From Macrocystis pyrifera (taxonomy: Eukaryota; Sar; Phaeophyceae; Laminariales; Laminariaceae): a stretch of 64,000 nucleotides of DNA. A model generated the notes under the pieces. The model did not search any database. It was not told the DNA's origin and saw nothing but the letters and a program-made list of their open reading frames with translations. Both the position numbers and the translations under genes were made by a program. The DNA lies in NCBI GenBank assembly GCA_031763025.1, contig JASSKH010000012.1, forward strand, positions 3,224,001-3,288,000, in the 5' to 3' direction. Positions 1 to 11,457 of this stretch are shown in pieces (within the stretch, counting starts at the first letter, position 1; each line of letters opens with the position of its first letter).

Positions 1-2780
1 AACCACGGGAACCACGTGAAAAATCACGCCGCACACAAACTAGAAGAAGAAAGACACAGCTCGCAGCTCCCACACCCGCAGTCACGCGACGATTGACCTT
101 CGATCTCGACATATACTCCACCCATGGTCAACGGACTTGGTACCGAGCAAGGCCAATGAGTGTTAATTATGGCCTGGGAGGTATAATTGGAATCCGTCGT
201 CTAGGGGGCGAGAGGTTGGCCACGGCGTCCTATGCTCTTCGTCAGAGCTTTCAAAAAGTTCTGTTTCGTGCCAACGGAGAGGAATCGAGAGTTTTTGTCG
301 TCTGTTTTCTACATACCAGCTGCCGAATATGTTTTTAGTAGACGCATGGCCCACCCACGCCACATATCACCGACCGAGGTGTGAGAACTGTGATACTAGT
401 GTGGGTCGGAGCCTATAACCAGCGCACTTCATTCAGAGTTCGTGACGTAATCGTTGGGTTTGTCGATCGATGTCAAACCTGAGAAATTGCCTATTTTTTG
501 CCATCGGTGAGGGGTAGAGATTTTTTGTCGTCTGTCTTCTACAGACCAGTGCCAAAATGTTTTTTTATCAGACGCCTGGTCAGCCCACGCCACATATCAC
601 CGACCGAGGTGTGAGCACTGTGACACTAGGCTGGGTCGGAGACCTTAACCAGCGTATTCCGTTCAGATTTCATGACGGTGTCGTTGGTTTTGTCGATCGA
701 TGTCTGCCGAGGATTCTCATAAAAGTTGGCTCTAGTCACTGGGAATGACAATACATCGCTCCAGTATCTGCCAAAACAGGGGTTTTACATATATTGCGCG
801 GCGCGCAATTAAAGTCCGCGTAAGCTGTCCCGTGACGTATAAAATTTGCCCAAGACGGCAAGTCTAAAATAACACGGGGCAGTTGACGCCAGCTATCTTC
901 CAATCAAATGGCTGAAATAACGCGAACGACGGGAGCCATCTTCCAATAAAATCGCTGTATTAACGGGAACCACGGGAACCACGTGAAATCACGCCGCACA
1001 CAAACTAGAAGAAGAAAGACACAGCTCGCAGCTCCCACACCCGCAGTCACGCGACGATTGACCTTCGATCTCGACATATACTCCACCCATGGTCAACGGA
1101 CTTGGTACCGAGCAAGGCCAATGAGTGTTAATTATGGCCTGGGAGGTATAATTGGAATCCGTCGTCTAGGGGGCGAGAGGTTGGCCACGGCGTCCTATGC
1201 TCTTCGTCAGAGCTTTCAAAAAGTTCTGTTTCGTGCCAACGGAGAGGAATCGAGAGTTTTTGTCGTCTGTTTTCTACATACCAGCTGCCGAATATGTTTT
1301 TAGTAGACGCATGGCCCACCCACGCCACATATCACCGACCGAGGTGTGAGAACTGTGATACTAGTGTGGGTCGGAGCCTATAACCAGCGCACTTCATTCA
1401 GAGTTCGTGACGTAATCGTTGGGTTTGTCGATCGATGTCAAACCTGAGAAATTGCCTATTTTTTGCCATCGGTGAGGGGTAGAGATTTTTTGTCGTCTGT
1501 CTTCTACAGACCAGTGCCAAAATGTTTTTTTATCAGACGCCTGGTCAGCCCACGCCACATATCACCGACCGAGGTGTGAGCACTGTGACACTAGGCTGGG
1601 TCGGAGACCTTAACCAGCGTATTCCGTTCAGATTTCATGACGGTGTCGTTGGTTTTGTCGATCGATGTCTGCCGAGGATTCTCATAAAAGTTGGCTCTAG
1701 TCACTGGGAATGACAATACATCGCTCCAGTATCTGCCAAAACAGGGGTTTTACATATATTGCGCGGCGCGCAATTAAAGTCCGCGTAAGCTGTCCCGTGA
1801 CGTATAAAATTTGCCCAAGACGGCAAGTCTAAAATAACACGGGGCAGTTGACGCCAGCTATCTTCCAATCAAATGGCTGAAATAACGCGAACGACGGGAG
1901 CCATCTTCCAATAAAATCGCTGTATTAACGGGAACCACGGGAACCACGTGAAATCACGCCGCACACAAACTAGAAGAAGAAAGACACAGCTCGCAGCTCC
2001 CACACCCGCAGTCACGCGACGATTGACCTTCGATCTCGACATATACTCCACCCATGGTCAACGGACTTGGTACCGAGCAAGGCCAATGAGTGTTAATTAT
2101 GGCCTGGGAGGTATAATTGGAATCCGTCGTCTAGGGGGCGAGAGGTTGGCCACGGCGTCCTATGCTCTTCGTCAGAGCTTTCAAAAAGTTCTGTTTCGTG
2201 CCAACGGAGAGGAATCGAGAGTTTTTGTCGTCTGTTTTCTACATACCAGCTGCCGAATATGTTTTTAGTAGACGCATGGCCCACCCACGCCACATATCAC
2301 CGACCGAGGTGTGAGAACTGTGATACTAGTGTGGGTCGGAGCCTATAACCAGCGCACTTCATTCAGAGTTCGTGACGTAATCGTTGGGTTTGTCGATCGA
2401 TGTCAAACCTGAGAAATTGCCTATTTTTTGCCATCGGTGAGGGGTAGAGATTTTTTGTCGTCTGTCTTCTACAGACCAGTGCCAAAATGTTTTTTTATCA
2501 GACGCCTGGTCAGCCCACGCCACATATCACCGACCGAGGTGTGAGCACTGTGACACTAGGCTGGGTCGGAGACCTTAACCAGCGTATTCCGTTCAGATTT
2601 CATGACGGTGTCGTTGGTTTTGTCGATCGATGTCTGCCGAGGATTCTCATAAAAGTTGGCTCTAGTCACTGGGAATGACAATACATCGCTCCAGTATCTG
2701 CCAAAACAGGGGTTTTACATATATTGCGCGGCGCGCAATTAAAGTCCGCGTAAGCTGTCCCGTGACGTATAAAATTTGCC
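1..2780. repeat. 965-bp tandem repeat array, about 2.9 units
   Basis: The same block recurs at a fixed 965-bp step (for example at 163, 1128 and 2093). The first unit has two extra A residues near position 20. The third unit stops abruptly at 2780, after TATAAAATTTGCC, and unique sequence follows; the left edge lies outside the window. By eye the units are almost identical, and every short open frame in one unit recurs unchanged in the others. This means recent amplification or homogenisation, or possibly an assembly duplication. The open frames (60-106 codons, both strands) overlap each other and show no recognisable domain, so I do not call genes here. It could be a satellite or part of a larger tandem unit. 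Confidence 0.95.
255..706. repeat. internal 231-bp duplication inside each 965-bp unit
   Basis: Within one unit, about 255-475 and 486-706 are diverged copies of each other. Both carry GTCGTCTGTYTTCTACA, then CACGCCACATATCACCGACC, then GTTTGTCGATCGATGTC. The two halves have many substitutions while the 965-bp units are nearly identical to each other, so the internal duplication is older than the tandem amplification. The same pair recurs at +965 and +1930. A shorter near-duplication (CATCTTCCAAT followed by AACGGGAACCACGGGA) sits at the unit end near 890-985. Confidence 0.85.
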
Positions 2781-3730
2781 TTTGTGACAAGACCGTAATT
2801 CGTACCTGGTGCGCGCAAAAAGTAATCCCCTGTTCCCCTTATTAACATTTACGTTACCTACCAAACCCCTCGAACAACGGTCAGGCCAGCGCTGATGTGA
2901 TTGCAAGAAGTACTATTAATACCAGTATTAATCAGGGATGCGTGTTAGGCTAAAAAAAGTGCAAACGTCGGGCGTTCGCGTCAAAATGGAGAATTTTGCG
3001 AACGTCGTCCACGAAAGTCAACGGCAAAACCTGACAAAGCGCTAAATCATCCCCGTTCTATTGTTTTTATTTGTTTGCGTGTCAGCTATGACTTCCTGCA
3101 AGCCGTAGTAGCATCGACGGCAGGAGACAGTCTCGCTTCAGGGGCATCTGTTCTGTTTTTTATATTGTGATCCTATTGTGAGTAATGGTAGCACGTATAG
3201 TTTAGATATCTTCGAGGTATCTTTTTAATTAGTAATAGCAACAGCAGCTGTGAAAAAAATGCGAAATGCGTACGTAACAAGTTCGTAGCAAATAAAAAAG
3301 TACATTGCAAGCACGAACCACCACCAACTGTGCCAGCCCGCAAACGTATCCCTGCTGCTGCTTAGACGCTGATACTGCAGACGCTGCTGCTGTAGCTTTA
3401 CAGCAAGCGGCGCAACCATAGCAAATATGAAGAGGTTTCCAATCTATGTGGTACAAAAACAGCAGTAGCAGCAAGAACAGCAGCAGCTCATCTCCGAAAG
3501 AATTATTCACACTTAGAACCAAATCAACAACATTCAATCAATCTATAACTATTTGTGAAATGCCAAGGTTTCAACATGTTGCAACATCATATCAATATCC
3601 CTTGTTCGGGTTATGTCGTATCAGTGCGCAGAATGATTAGTTAAAATTGTCCTGTTGACCCGGGCAGCATCCAGGGGAGCCGCTGGCCTATATCTTTGAC
3701 AAGGAATCACATATAGAATACGCGCGCTCG
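2781..3730. other. no gene seen; CAG-rich tract
   Basis: I find no supportable gene. A loose CAG/AGC trinucleotide tract lies at about 3455-3490, with a weaker CAG-rich patch at 3360-3410. Open frames over these tracts translate to Ser/Gln or Leu runs and are composition effects. Confidence 0.5.
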
Positions 3731-3861
3731 GTTTATCACAATAATTGTAAAATTAGGTAAAAATAGAATATAGACGAGGCGTATTACGCAGCTTGCAAAG
3801 TTGAGTATCAACTATTTAATCAGTCGAACTCACAGCTGACGTATTTCAAAATTTATAAAAT
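3731..3861 (+). repeat. dispersed repeat R1, copy 1
   Basis: This stretch starts GTTTATCACAATA and includes GACGAGGCGTATTACGCAGC and GCAAAGTTGAGTATCAACTA. It recurs in the same orientation at 63015-63167, near the other end of the window, with substitutions and a short insertion. A weaker partial match (CAGCTTGCAAAGATGAGT) lies at about 34615-34640. No coding potential or terminal inverted repeat is evident, so the element class is unknown. Confidence 0.85.
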
Positions 3862-4488
3862 CTATATGGAGGCTTCTTCCTCCAGGGATCATTTCGAAAA
3901 GAGCGCAAACGTCTTTTTTTAAGAAACGTCTTTTCAATATGCAAACGCGAGCGAACGTGTAGCGGGTAACATGCATCCCTGCTATTGATAGAACTCGCAG
4001 CACAAATTGCAACCCGCACGAGAATACGGTTCGCGCTTCGCGCTCTAGGCCTCCGGCGGCTCCTGCGGAGTGCAGATTCTCCTTGTGCGCCACCAACGAG
4101 AAGCAGGGTGCCGAATGGGATCAGATCCGGATGGAATCGGGGTAGCAGTGTTGACCAATTGAAATGGAGGTGTGGTCTATTGGGGTTGGTTCGACAACGT
4201 GTTTGACACTAAAAGACTGAAGCACTAATAATAGCGTATGGGGTTGCATTTTTTGCTGCGCGCTCTATTAATAGAAATGCAACGAGGTTTCGCCTCGACC
4301 AACCAAACCCACACACGAACCGCCGAGAAACGGGCGCTGTCTTTCCAGCTATCACAGCTACCCAGACAGAGCAGTAGTCATAGGACCTCACGGGCGGAGC
4401 CATCTACAGGCCCACCCAAGCCGCAGTAGTTTGTCATGGAGTGCATACGCGATACGTGGCTATATTTATACAGCAGAATTTAATTTTA
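3862..4488. other. no gene seen
   Basis: No convincing exon, RNA gene or repeat structure was seen. Short open frames on both strands overlap each other and resemble no known family. Confidence 0.4.
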
Positions 4489-4594
4489 CGGGGGACCATA
4501 GTAAATGGGACCAAATATTGTTAGTAAAAATAGGGAAATATAAAGGTTTTGGTGCGTACCATAGGTGCTATTTATTATGGTCTTCCATAATAGT
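4489..4594. mobile_element. MITE family M2 (GGGGACCATAGTA), copy 1
   Basis: A short inverted-repeat element starts ACGGGGGACCATAGTAAATG and ends with the reverse complement of the same signature (TATTATGGTCTTCCATAATA). The same termini occur at 10543, 12469, 16124, 51240, 55471 and 59591. The interior is A/T-rich and non-coding. The superfamily is not certain. Confidence 0.75.
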
Positions 4595-4610
4595 ACTTTG
4601 AATAGGAACG

Positions 4611-5748
4611 TACAAGGCGCTTCGCTCCGCGGGTGGCCTACGCCGCCGGCTACGCTCGCTCAGGAAGGAAAACTACATCAAATTATGCGAAGCGGACAGA
4701 GGTCCATGATTGAACAGAGTTTTTTTTTGTCATTGTATTTGCAAACTGGCGACTTGATAATGCCACGAGTCCCGCCGCCATGCTTCAGGAGAAAACAGCT
4801 CGGACACCACACATGTCTCGCGTCGCGGGCGGTTCACTCACATGCCGTACGTACGTAAACACCCCAGGTAGGTGCGTAGGGTACTTATTTTCTTATTTTG
4901 AGTAACTGCTGTATGTACGAAAGATAAAGCACAGCAGGGCACAGCAGCAGCACCGCAAAAACAATGAAAATGAAACCGAAATTTCGGAAAGAAAAACAAA
5001 TCCCTGTCCCCTCCCTTGTAATAATTTCTTGCCTGATTGGAACACCTTGCACGGGTCAAAAAGAAGGAATGAAAAAAATCAAACATCAGAGCTTCTCTCT
5101 CAGCCTCGTGCGCCGCCCGCCCCTCTCGTGACCACCTCACAACCGATTCGGTCTGGGTAGAGCTTTCCTCCCTCTCTGCCACAGTGGGCCCCGTCGCCCG
5201 CCTCGTATGAAGAGCGGTGCTCACCGTGGTTCTCGTTCGCCAGCTCGACAAAGTTGGTGCTCAGACTGAGTCACTCTGTCTCTGATTTTTAGTTTCGTCG
5301 CAAAAATAGACACCGCTTGAATTTTATTTTGCATATTAAAATGACCCTTATATACTCGTACATAGTACATAGTATAACCGGAACCACACCAGGAGGCCAG
5401 ACAGAGCCCATTCATGTTTCCCTCGTGTCTCGAGGGACACGCGATGCCTAGTCACGAAAACGGCGACCGCGCTCTTTTCAGCCCCCCCTCTACCGGCCAG
5501 CACCCGCTGATACCCGCGACGGCGACGGACTCGCCCGCGGTGCAGTGCTCCGAGTACACGCACGTACACGAAGCGAAAGAAGAAAAAAAAGAAAAAATAA
5601 CCGAAAGCCCCAAGAGAAATGGAGAAAACAAAGACCCGCTGGAAAGGTCCGGCAAGTAATAAAAGGAAGCGATTCCCAAGTGGGAGCTCTGAGAGGCCAG
5701 GGATGTACAAACCGAGCACGCTCAGAGAGTGAGATCCACGTAAGTAGT
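4611..5748 (+). repeat. 1.1-kb dispersed repeat R3, copy A
   Basis: The copy begins TACAAGGCGCTTCGCTCCGC and ends near GATCCACGTAAGTAGT. Landmarks in order are a short GC-rich inverted stretch, GCAAACTGGCGACTTGATAA, CAGCAGCACCGCAAAAACAA, CTCGTGTCTCGAGG and GTGGGAGCTCTGAGAGGCCA. It is followed head-to-tail by copy B. Related copies lie at 23278-25035 (inverted, broken) and 39693-40792. Long open frames exist on the - strand, but they are Phe/Arg-rich, are not kept between copies, and show no domain. No terminal inverted repeat was found. The class is unresolved. Confidence 0.85.
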
Positions 5749-6880
5749 TACAAGGCGATTCGCTCCGCGGGCGGCCTACGCCGCCCCCTACGCTCGCTCA
5801 GGAAGGAAAAGTGCATCAAATTATGCGAAGCGGACAGAGGTCCATGATTGAATATAGTTTTTCGCATGATTGATCGTAGTTGCAAACTGGCGATTTGATA
5901 ATGCCAAGAGTCCCGCCGCCATGCTTCAGGAGAAAACAGCTCGGACGCCACATACGCTTCTCGTCGCGGGCAGTTTTCCGCTACGCTCGCTCACATATCG
6001 TACGCACGTACATACCCCAGGTAGGGTACTTATTTTCTTCTTATTTCGATGTATATTATGCTCTATGTCTGTGCTCGTATGTTACGAAATATAAAGCACA
6101 CAGCACGCCCACAGCAGCACCCCAAAAACAATGAAAATGAAACCGAAAATTTGGGAAAAAAAAAATCCCCGTCTCCTCTCGTATAATAATTTCCTGCCTG
6201 ATTGGAACACCTTACACCGGTCAAAAAGAAAAAAAGAAAAATATCAAACAGCAGAGCTTCTCTCTCAGCCTTGTACGCCGCCCGCCCCTCTCGCGACCAT
6301 CTCGCCACCGATTCAGTTCGCGTAAAGCTTTCCTCCCTCTCTTCCACAGTGAGCCCCGTCGCCCGCTTCTCGTGAATCCCGGTGCCCACCGTGGACCTCG
6401 TTCGCCAGCTCGCAATGTTGGTGCTCTGACTGCCCCACTCTCACTGTTATTTTTAGTTTTGTCGCAAAAATAAGCACCACTTGAATTTTATTTTGCTCAT
6501 CAAAACGACCCTTATATACTCGTACAAAGAATAACCGGAACCACACCAGGAGGCCGGACAGAGCCCATTCAGGCTTCCCTCGTGTCTCGAGGCACACGCG
6601 ACGCCTAGCCACGAAAACGGCGACCGCGCTCCTTGCAACCCCCCCTCTACCCGCCAGCACCGGCTGACACCCGCGACGGTGCCGCGCTCGCCCGCGGAAC
6701 CGTGCTCGAAAGAAGAAAAAAGGAAAGAAGGACTGAAAGTGCGAAGAGAAATGGAGAAACCAAAGACCCGCTGGAAAGGTCCGGCAAGTAATAAAAGGAG
6801 GCGATTTCCAAGTGGGAGCTCTGAGAGGCCAGGGATGTACCAACCAGCACGCTCAGAGATCGAGATCTAAGTAAGTAGTT
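5749..6880 (+). repeat. 1.1-kb dispersed repeat R3, copy B
   Basis: This is a second copy of R3, abutting copy A in the same orientation; the junction reads GTAAGTAGTTACAAGGCG. The landmarks match copy A in the same order, with a shorter middle section near 6700. The last shared bases are GTAAGTAGTT. A head-to-tail pair could come from unequal crossing-over or from an element that inserts into its own end. Confidence 0.85.
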
Positions 6881-8190
6881 CTATATGTGTGTGTTCTTCA
6901 CGTCCTTTTTACCTGTTGATGGTTTCATAGGATTATTATCATGTGCTTGCGTTTCGCTTCTGACAGTCGATACGCACGCATACCGAGAATAGAGGATGCT
7001 CAAGTCTATTGGAGCATCCGCCACCCCCCTTTCCCACACTGCTTTGTTGGAATACGCCTGCCAGGCAACCTGCAGTGAGGTGACTTGTGGATGTAGGCGC
7101 GAGATAATTCGTGCCTTACTTCGCGAATGAGATAACGAACAACGGCAGGACTGCAGTTTTCCTCGCGCAAGGCATTAGTTCTGACAACCCACTCGATGCA
7201 GGAGGCACATGGCCGCACGAGGCCGGGGAGGTAGGTTGGGACGGAGCTTAAGAGTATTTCCAACGCAGTATAGTATTTCCAACACAGTCTTCGACGTTCG
7301 GAGCAATGGCATGCTCTTTGGGCAGAGTATCGAGTGTTGTGCTGGCCTATGCTGGCGTGGTTTGGGCCAAAGCCGGACTGCTGTCGCTTGCCTTGAGCTC
7401 GTTGATATTTTCCCTTCTGATCTGACCCTCAACTTGGGCACTCAATCACAGCCCCCTTCCCGAATCCTGACCTTTTTCATGCGCAAACGGTGGGATTAGG
7501 TCTGGCGTATTCAGAGGCCTCGTGAGGTACCTGTGTGGTCTCGATCGTCGCTGTGTGCGTTCAACAATGTACACCCCCCGCTCAACGGTGGTTTATTTTC
7601 GCGCAGAGGGGACACGCAGCCAGCCAGCCACACGCACAATCACGCACACGCACACGCACACGCACTCTCACACGCGCAGATGCACCGTTCGTAGCTATCA
7701 CAGAGGGACCGTGTAGAAGCGCGGCTGCTGTTGTACTGTGGCTGCCCCAAACCATCGATATTTTGAGGGCAGTGTCGTACGTACAGCGGATACAGCAGCA
7801 GAGCAGAGCGAAAACGTTTCGAAGCTGATAATTTGGGTTTCCATACCCCTGCTTGGTTCGGCGGGGCGGAGCGTAACCCCTTGAAAATGAATCAGTTCGC
7901 GTGACTTTGGACACCCAGAGCACCCGCCACGAAGCTTGGCCCGGGTCAAAATGTGCACTGTAGTATAGAGGCGAGGGGCTCCTGCGTGCCCCGAATCCGA
8001 AAGTGCGAGAAAAGACCCGCCGCCACCGGAGAAACATATGCGAATGTGAAACCGAAAACATGTTGAACTTCCACAAACAGTAGCGGCGTAGCGGCCCCTC
8101 ATAAGAAACCTGAAATCAAATATCAAGCTATCAATAGCATCCGTATTCTGACAGAGCTAGAAGGGGGTAATTTCCTTACAATTTCCTAAG
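6881..8190. other. no gene seen; CA/CG microsatellite
   Basis: A dinucleotide-rich run (CACGCACACGCACACGCACA) lies at 7625-7678. On the - strand, 7006-7263 translates into an ordinary-looking composition, but no family is recognised and it has no supported splice sites or start. No other feature is evident. Confidence 0.4.
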
Positions 8191-8875
8191 GTAGTATAGC
8201 TATCGCGAAGGACTCGCGCAGCAGGATATTAGTTGATGTCGTCAACTTGTGTGCGTTGGGCGTTGGTGAAAACGAAAAACAAAATCAACCAATAAAAGCA
8301 ACAAGAAAAACAGGACATGCAACAACCACACGAGTTCTCGTACGCCGATCACGCCCCACCCCGCTGGCCACCGTTGAACTGCCGGCCACCCCGCCAGCCG
8401 GTGAGCGGTCACCCCTATATTTCCCGCGCTCCGGCGAACAGCTGTTCCGTTCTCGGCCCCCTACACCTCTTGAAACCTCCTCCCCTGTACGAATACTCGT
8501 ACAGCAGTAGGAACTCCTGAGTGCCCAACTACAGTAAGTGTAAATATGTTTCGGAGGTAGCATGTTGAAGGCGTCGCACGAAAACACGAAGGACACGAGA
8601 GACCAGCAGAGCACAGCAGGTATAGCCCAGCGAGCCGTTCCAGTTGAGAGACTGGGTGCGAAGAGCCTCGGCGGCGGCTGTCTCGCCGCTTGGTGCTGTG
8701 TTGGTGGGCCCGCTGTGCTCTCTGTCTGCACGTCTGCGGCGATGCGATAGCGATCAACTATACTGTTGTGAAAAGCAAAGTTGGTGACGGATGTTGTTAT
8801 GTTTATCCGCTGTGAAAGTTTCGGAGATCATCGCGGTCTTACGTAGACCCACCTGACAGCGATTTCGAAGGGGGG
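8191..8875. repeat. repeat R2 interrupted by a 0.54-kb insertion
   Basis: 8191-8271 matches 46255-46335 (ACTCGCGCAGCA, GTCGTCAACTTG, GCGTTGGG), and 8812-8875 matches the adjoining 46335-46400 (TTTCGGAGATCATCGCGGTC, then ACAGCGATTTCGAA). At 46 kb the two parts are contiguous. Here they are separated by about 540 bp flanked by GTGAAA at 8266-8271 and 8812-8817, which looks like a target-site duplication. The insert (8272-8811) has no recognisable coding sequence; its class is unknown. Confidence 0.7.
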
Positions 8876-9078
8876 CCCTTGAAAAAACACCGACGAGATT
8901 AGAAAACTCGCGTTCTCTCGTACCTGGTAATTTTTTAGACGGCGAGCGCCTGGCTACATTATTTGGGCATCTCTGTTGTCTGAAATGCGGTTCGATCGAT
9001 CAATTTTTAACCTTGCGTTGGCGGTGCGGTAGCTGCGCGGAATAGGGCGGCATTCAGGGGACGGTGGACCTTGCTATG

Positions 9079-9332
9079 CACAGCTCGGACATATCATGTA
9101 CAGATCGTCCATTCCCACTTGATGCTCTAGATATTGTAGGGTAGATAGATCCCTGACCTGTATGATCTAGCTCATGTTGCCGCGTGGGAGCCGTATAATC
9201 TGCACGGTCTAGAACATGCTTCCTGGGTTGAATCTGTATACAGGCCCTGCACACCATCTCATACTGGCAGGTGAGGATCTAGATGATCTATCTGTACATT
9301 ATCTATCTGTACATGATCTGTCAAACGTGTGG
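9079..9332 (+). mobile_element. MITE family M1 (about 250 bp), copy 1
   Basis: One of nine copies of a short family with ends of the form CACACATCGGACAGATC. The conserved core here is TGATCTAGCTCATGTTGCCG, then GGGAGCCGTATAATCTGCA, then TTCCTGGGTTGAATCTGTA. The right part is rich in GATCTAGATGATCTATCTGT palindromes and ends GATCTGTCAAACGTGTGG. Non-coding. Confidence 0.8.
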
Positions 9333-9583
9333 AATATTGCGCGCACCTAGCTTTTATGGCTGGCGCTTGTAGCAGTTTGACTGCCGAGCTAGCCGCAGAA
9401 CACCGCAGCTGCTGTTGTGATTTTTTTTTGATACGTTCTATTTGTGCTCTAAACCGCAGGCAGCTATGTACGGGTGTCGCAGTCAGGTAGGCGGGGCAGT
9501 GAAACAATGAAGGAAGGGCAAGAGACCAGTCGAGATGATCGTGTCACTTGACCAGCCTCCACCCTGCCGTAGAGCGAGGGGTG

Positions 9584-9706
9584 CTTGCCACTTATTCGAG
9601 AAAATGGTTGACACGCACTAATAATATGTACGAGATCAATAGTAGCTAACCTTAACCCTAACCCTGACCCTACGCCGATCAGATCAAATCTCGAATAAGC
9701 GGTAAG
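9584..9706. mobile_element. 123-bp inverted-repeat element with a telomere-like core
   Basis: The left end CTTGCCACTTATTCGAGA is the near-perfect inverse of the right end TCTCGAATAAGCGGTAAG, with two mismatches in 18. The interior carries an AACCCTAACCC-type run at 9650-9672. No clear target duplication was found. The size and termini fit a MITE, class unassigned. The telomere-like run is too short to mark an old chromosome end. Confidence 0.6.
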
Positions 9707-9914
9707 CTCTACTGCGTAGAGCAGTCGCTGTAGTAGCGTCTACTGTAGGCAGGGGATCGGTGTACGATCCCCGCTTTCGTCAAACCGTTCATGGCGGCCA
9801 AGACGCAATGTGATAACGACCAGCGATGCAGCGTGCAGTGAGGGCCACCGCCAGAATACGGTTGGTTTGCACGCGGCTCGTGCGTTTCGGGTGGTCATAT
9901 CGGCACAAGCGTCA

Positions 9915-10440
9915 CTTTTCCTTGCAGCAGCAGCAGAGCCGTGCTACGGTAAGGGTTACCGTATAACACTATCACACTAGGGTGATAAGATAACACCCCC
10001 CTCGGACGATTTTCAAAAGGTGGGTTTCTCGACAATTGGAGAGGGTATATACGCCGAGCGGTGCGTCTATGCAACTTCCCGACGAAATATTTCCAAAGCC
10101 ACCGTTTTCGTTGTGTGCACCCCCCATGTTTAGGAGGAAACCGGGTCTCAAATTCGTCCCAGGGGGTGTGTTATCTTATCACCCGTGTGATACGTTAGTT
10201 TCACTTTTGCCTCCAACCTGTGCAGCAGCAGAGTCGTGCTATTGCCGTGGGGGATAGTTGCATTTTTGAACCCCACCCGTGCAGCAGCAGAGCCGTGGTG
10301 CGGTGGGAGTTTGCTTCACTTTCGATCGCCCTAACCCGTGCACCAGCAGAGCCGTGTTCGGTAGCGGCTTAGTTGCACTTTTGACCCCAAAACCGGGCAG
10401 CAGCAGAGCCTTGCTGTGGTAGGGGTTAGTTGCACTTTGG
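9915..10440 (+). repeat. about 59-bp minisatellite (CAGCAGCAGAGCCGTG)
   Basis: The unit consensus contains GCAGCAGCAGAGCCGTG, then GGTAGGGGTTAGTTGCACTT, then TTGACCCC. Units start near 9925, 10222, 10279, 10338 and 10397. A 236-bp inverted-repeat element (9959-10194) splits the first unit from the rest. No open frame runs through the array. Confidence 0.8.
9959..10194. mobile_element. PIF/Harbinger-like MITE with TTA target duplication
   Basis: The left arm GGGTGATAAGATAACACCCC is matched by the right arm GGGGGTGTGTTATCTTATCA; the arms are about 35 bp, with a 10-bp extra block on the left. TTA flanks both sides (9956-9958 and 10195-10197). Removing the element restores the minisatellite unit (...GGGTTAGTTT...). 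A 3-bp TTA duplication is the hallmark of PIF/Harbinger (Tourist-like) elements. The interior is non-coding. Confidence 0.75.
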
Positions 10441-10542
10441 ACCTCGAAATATTTGTCACTGACGGAGGCTCTTCACTTCTCAACCAATGCAACTCTCCAA
10501 CTATCCCAATGTAATCGAATCCGATACGTATTTTGCAACAGT

Positions 10543-10652
10543 ACGGGGGAACCCAGCAATCAGAACCAAATATGGTGAGTAAACAATGGGAGATGCATCG
10601 TTTTTGGTCTCATCGTGGGTTCTGATTACTACATATGCCCACCGGTAATAGT
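10543..10652. mobile_element. MITE family M2, copy 2
   Basis: Starts ACGGGGGAACCCAGCAATCA and ends GGTTCTGATTACTACATATG followed by CCCACCGGTAATAGT. The internal part, CAGAACCAAATATGG, is shared with other M2 copies. Confidence 0.7.
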
Positions 10653-11212
10653 GTCCACTGAATTCTTAGCCTATGGGATGATTTTGATTATCATCTGACT
10701 CGCTTATCACTTTTCTCAAAGACGGTGTTGTTGGGTGAGGTTAGCGAAGAAAGAGCTCCTCCTTCGAGGAGAGTCAGAAAACTTGGGTGCTACATAGCCA
10801 TACCCTAGCTCGCATCAGGAGTAGAACCAGCAGCAGCAGTAGCAGCGGCAACAGCAGGGCCGACAAAACCTCCGTCTGCGCTGAAGACGGAGATTCGAGG
10901 TTTCTGCGGGTTGGCTTATTTGCATAGCCAAACCCGCGATCCGTCAGGCAGCTCGGTATATATAGCGAACGGTGCTTATTTTACCCCAACAACGACTACC
11001 CCCCTCATGTTTGCCCCCGCATGTACTAAGGCTACGCAAGGGTGGCGCTCGTGTTGACGAGCTACTACCTCGCGGAAACGAACTGGAAGGCTAGGTGAGA
11101 GCCGGAACGCCGCTTCAGTTGCTCCGAGTGACAACGGTAGTACTTTTTGTCCCCCACCCTAATCGAAGTCCACAGTGGTCCTACCGCCGCCACCTTCCGC
11201 TACCACCTCATG
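10653..11212. other. no gene seen
   Basis: A CAG-rich patch lies at 10825-10857. Two small hairpins follow: CTCCGTCTGCGCTGAAGACGGAG at 10869-10891, and GGGTTGGC...GCCAAACCC at about 10908-10935. A short TATATATA run lies near 10960. No exon is supported. Confidence 0.4.
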
Positions 11213-11457
11213 CCACACATCGGATAGATAGATCATGATCTAGATCATCTACCTGGTAGATTGTAACCTGCCGTACTTGGTTGTTGTACAGGATCTGTAT
11301 AGTACGGTTCCAACCCAGGAAAAAATGTGCTAGATCATGCAGAATGTACGCCTCTCACCCGGCAACATCAGCTACATCGTACAGATCATACAGATCATCT
11401 GCCCTGAAATATCTAAATCGTGAAGTGAGGATCGATGATCTGTCCGATGATGTATGC
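11213..11457 (-). mobile_element. MITE family M1, copy 2 (inverted)
   Basis: Starts CCACACATCGGATAGATAGA and ends GATGATCTGTCCGATGATG. The core reads as the reverse complement of other copies (TCCAACCCAGGAAAAAATGT, then CACCCGGCAACATCAGCTAC). Confidence 0.75.

Noticed and set aside
93..2293. Repeated 60-106-codon frames in the 965-bp array
   Set aside because: They overlap on both strands and are identical only because the units are; no domain or start context.
5348..5719. 123-codon - strand frame in R3 copy A
   Set aside because: Phe/Arg-rich, not preserved in the other R3 copies.
7006..7263. Protein-like - strand text (VVRTNALREENCSPAVVRYL)
   Set aside because: Composition is plausible, but the frame breaks upstream, no splice sites support it, and I recognise no family.
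8285..8731. 148-codon - strand open frame
   Set aside because: Lies inside the insertion that splits repeat R2; Ser/Arg/Gly-rich translation without a family.
9646..9673. Interstitial telomere
   Set aside because: Only about four degenerate CCCTAA-type units inside a small inverted-repeat element; too short to mark a fusion point.
9718..9790. tRNA-like stretch with a GGGGATC...GATCCCC stem
   Set aside because: No proper B box (GGTTCGANTCC) and the cloverleaf does not close; a simple hairpin is enough to explain it.
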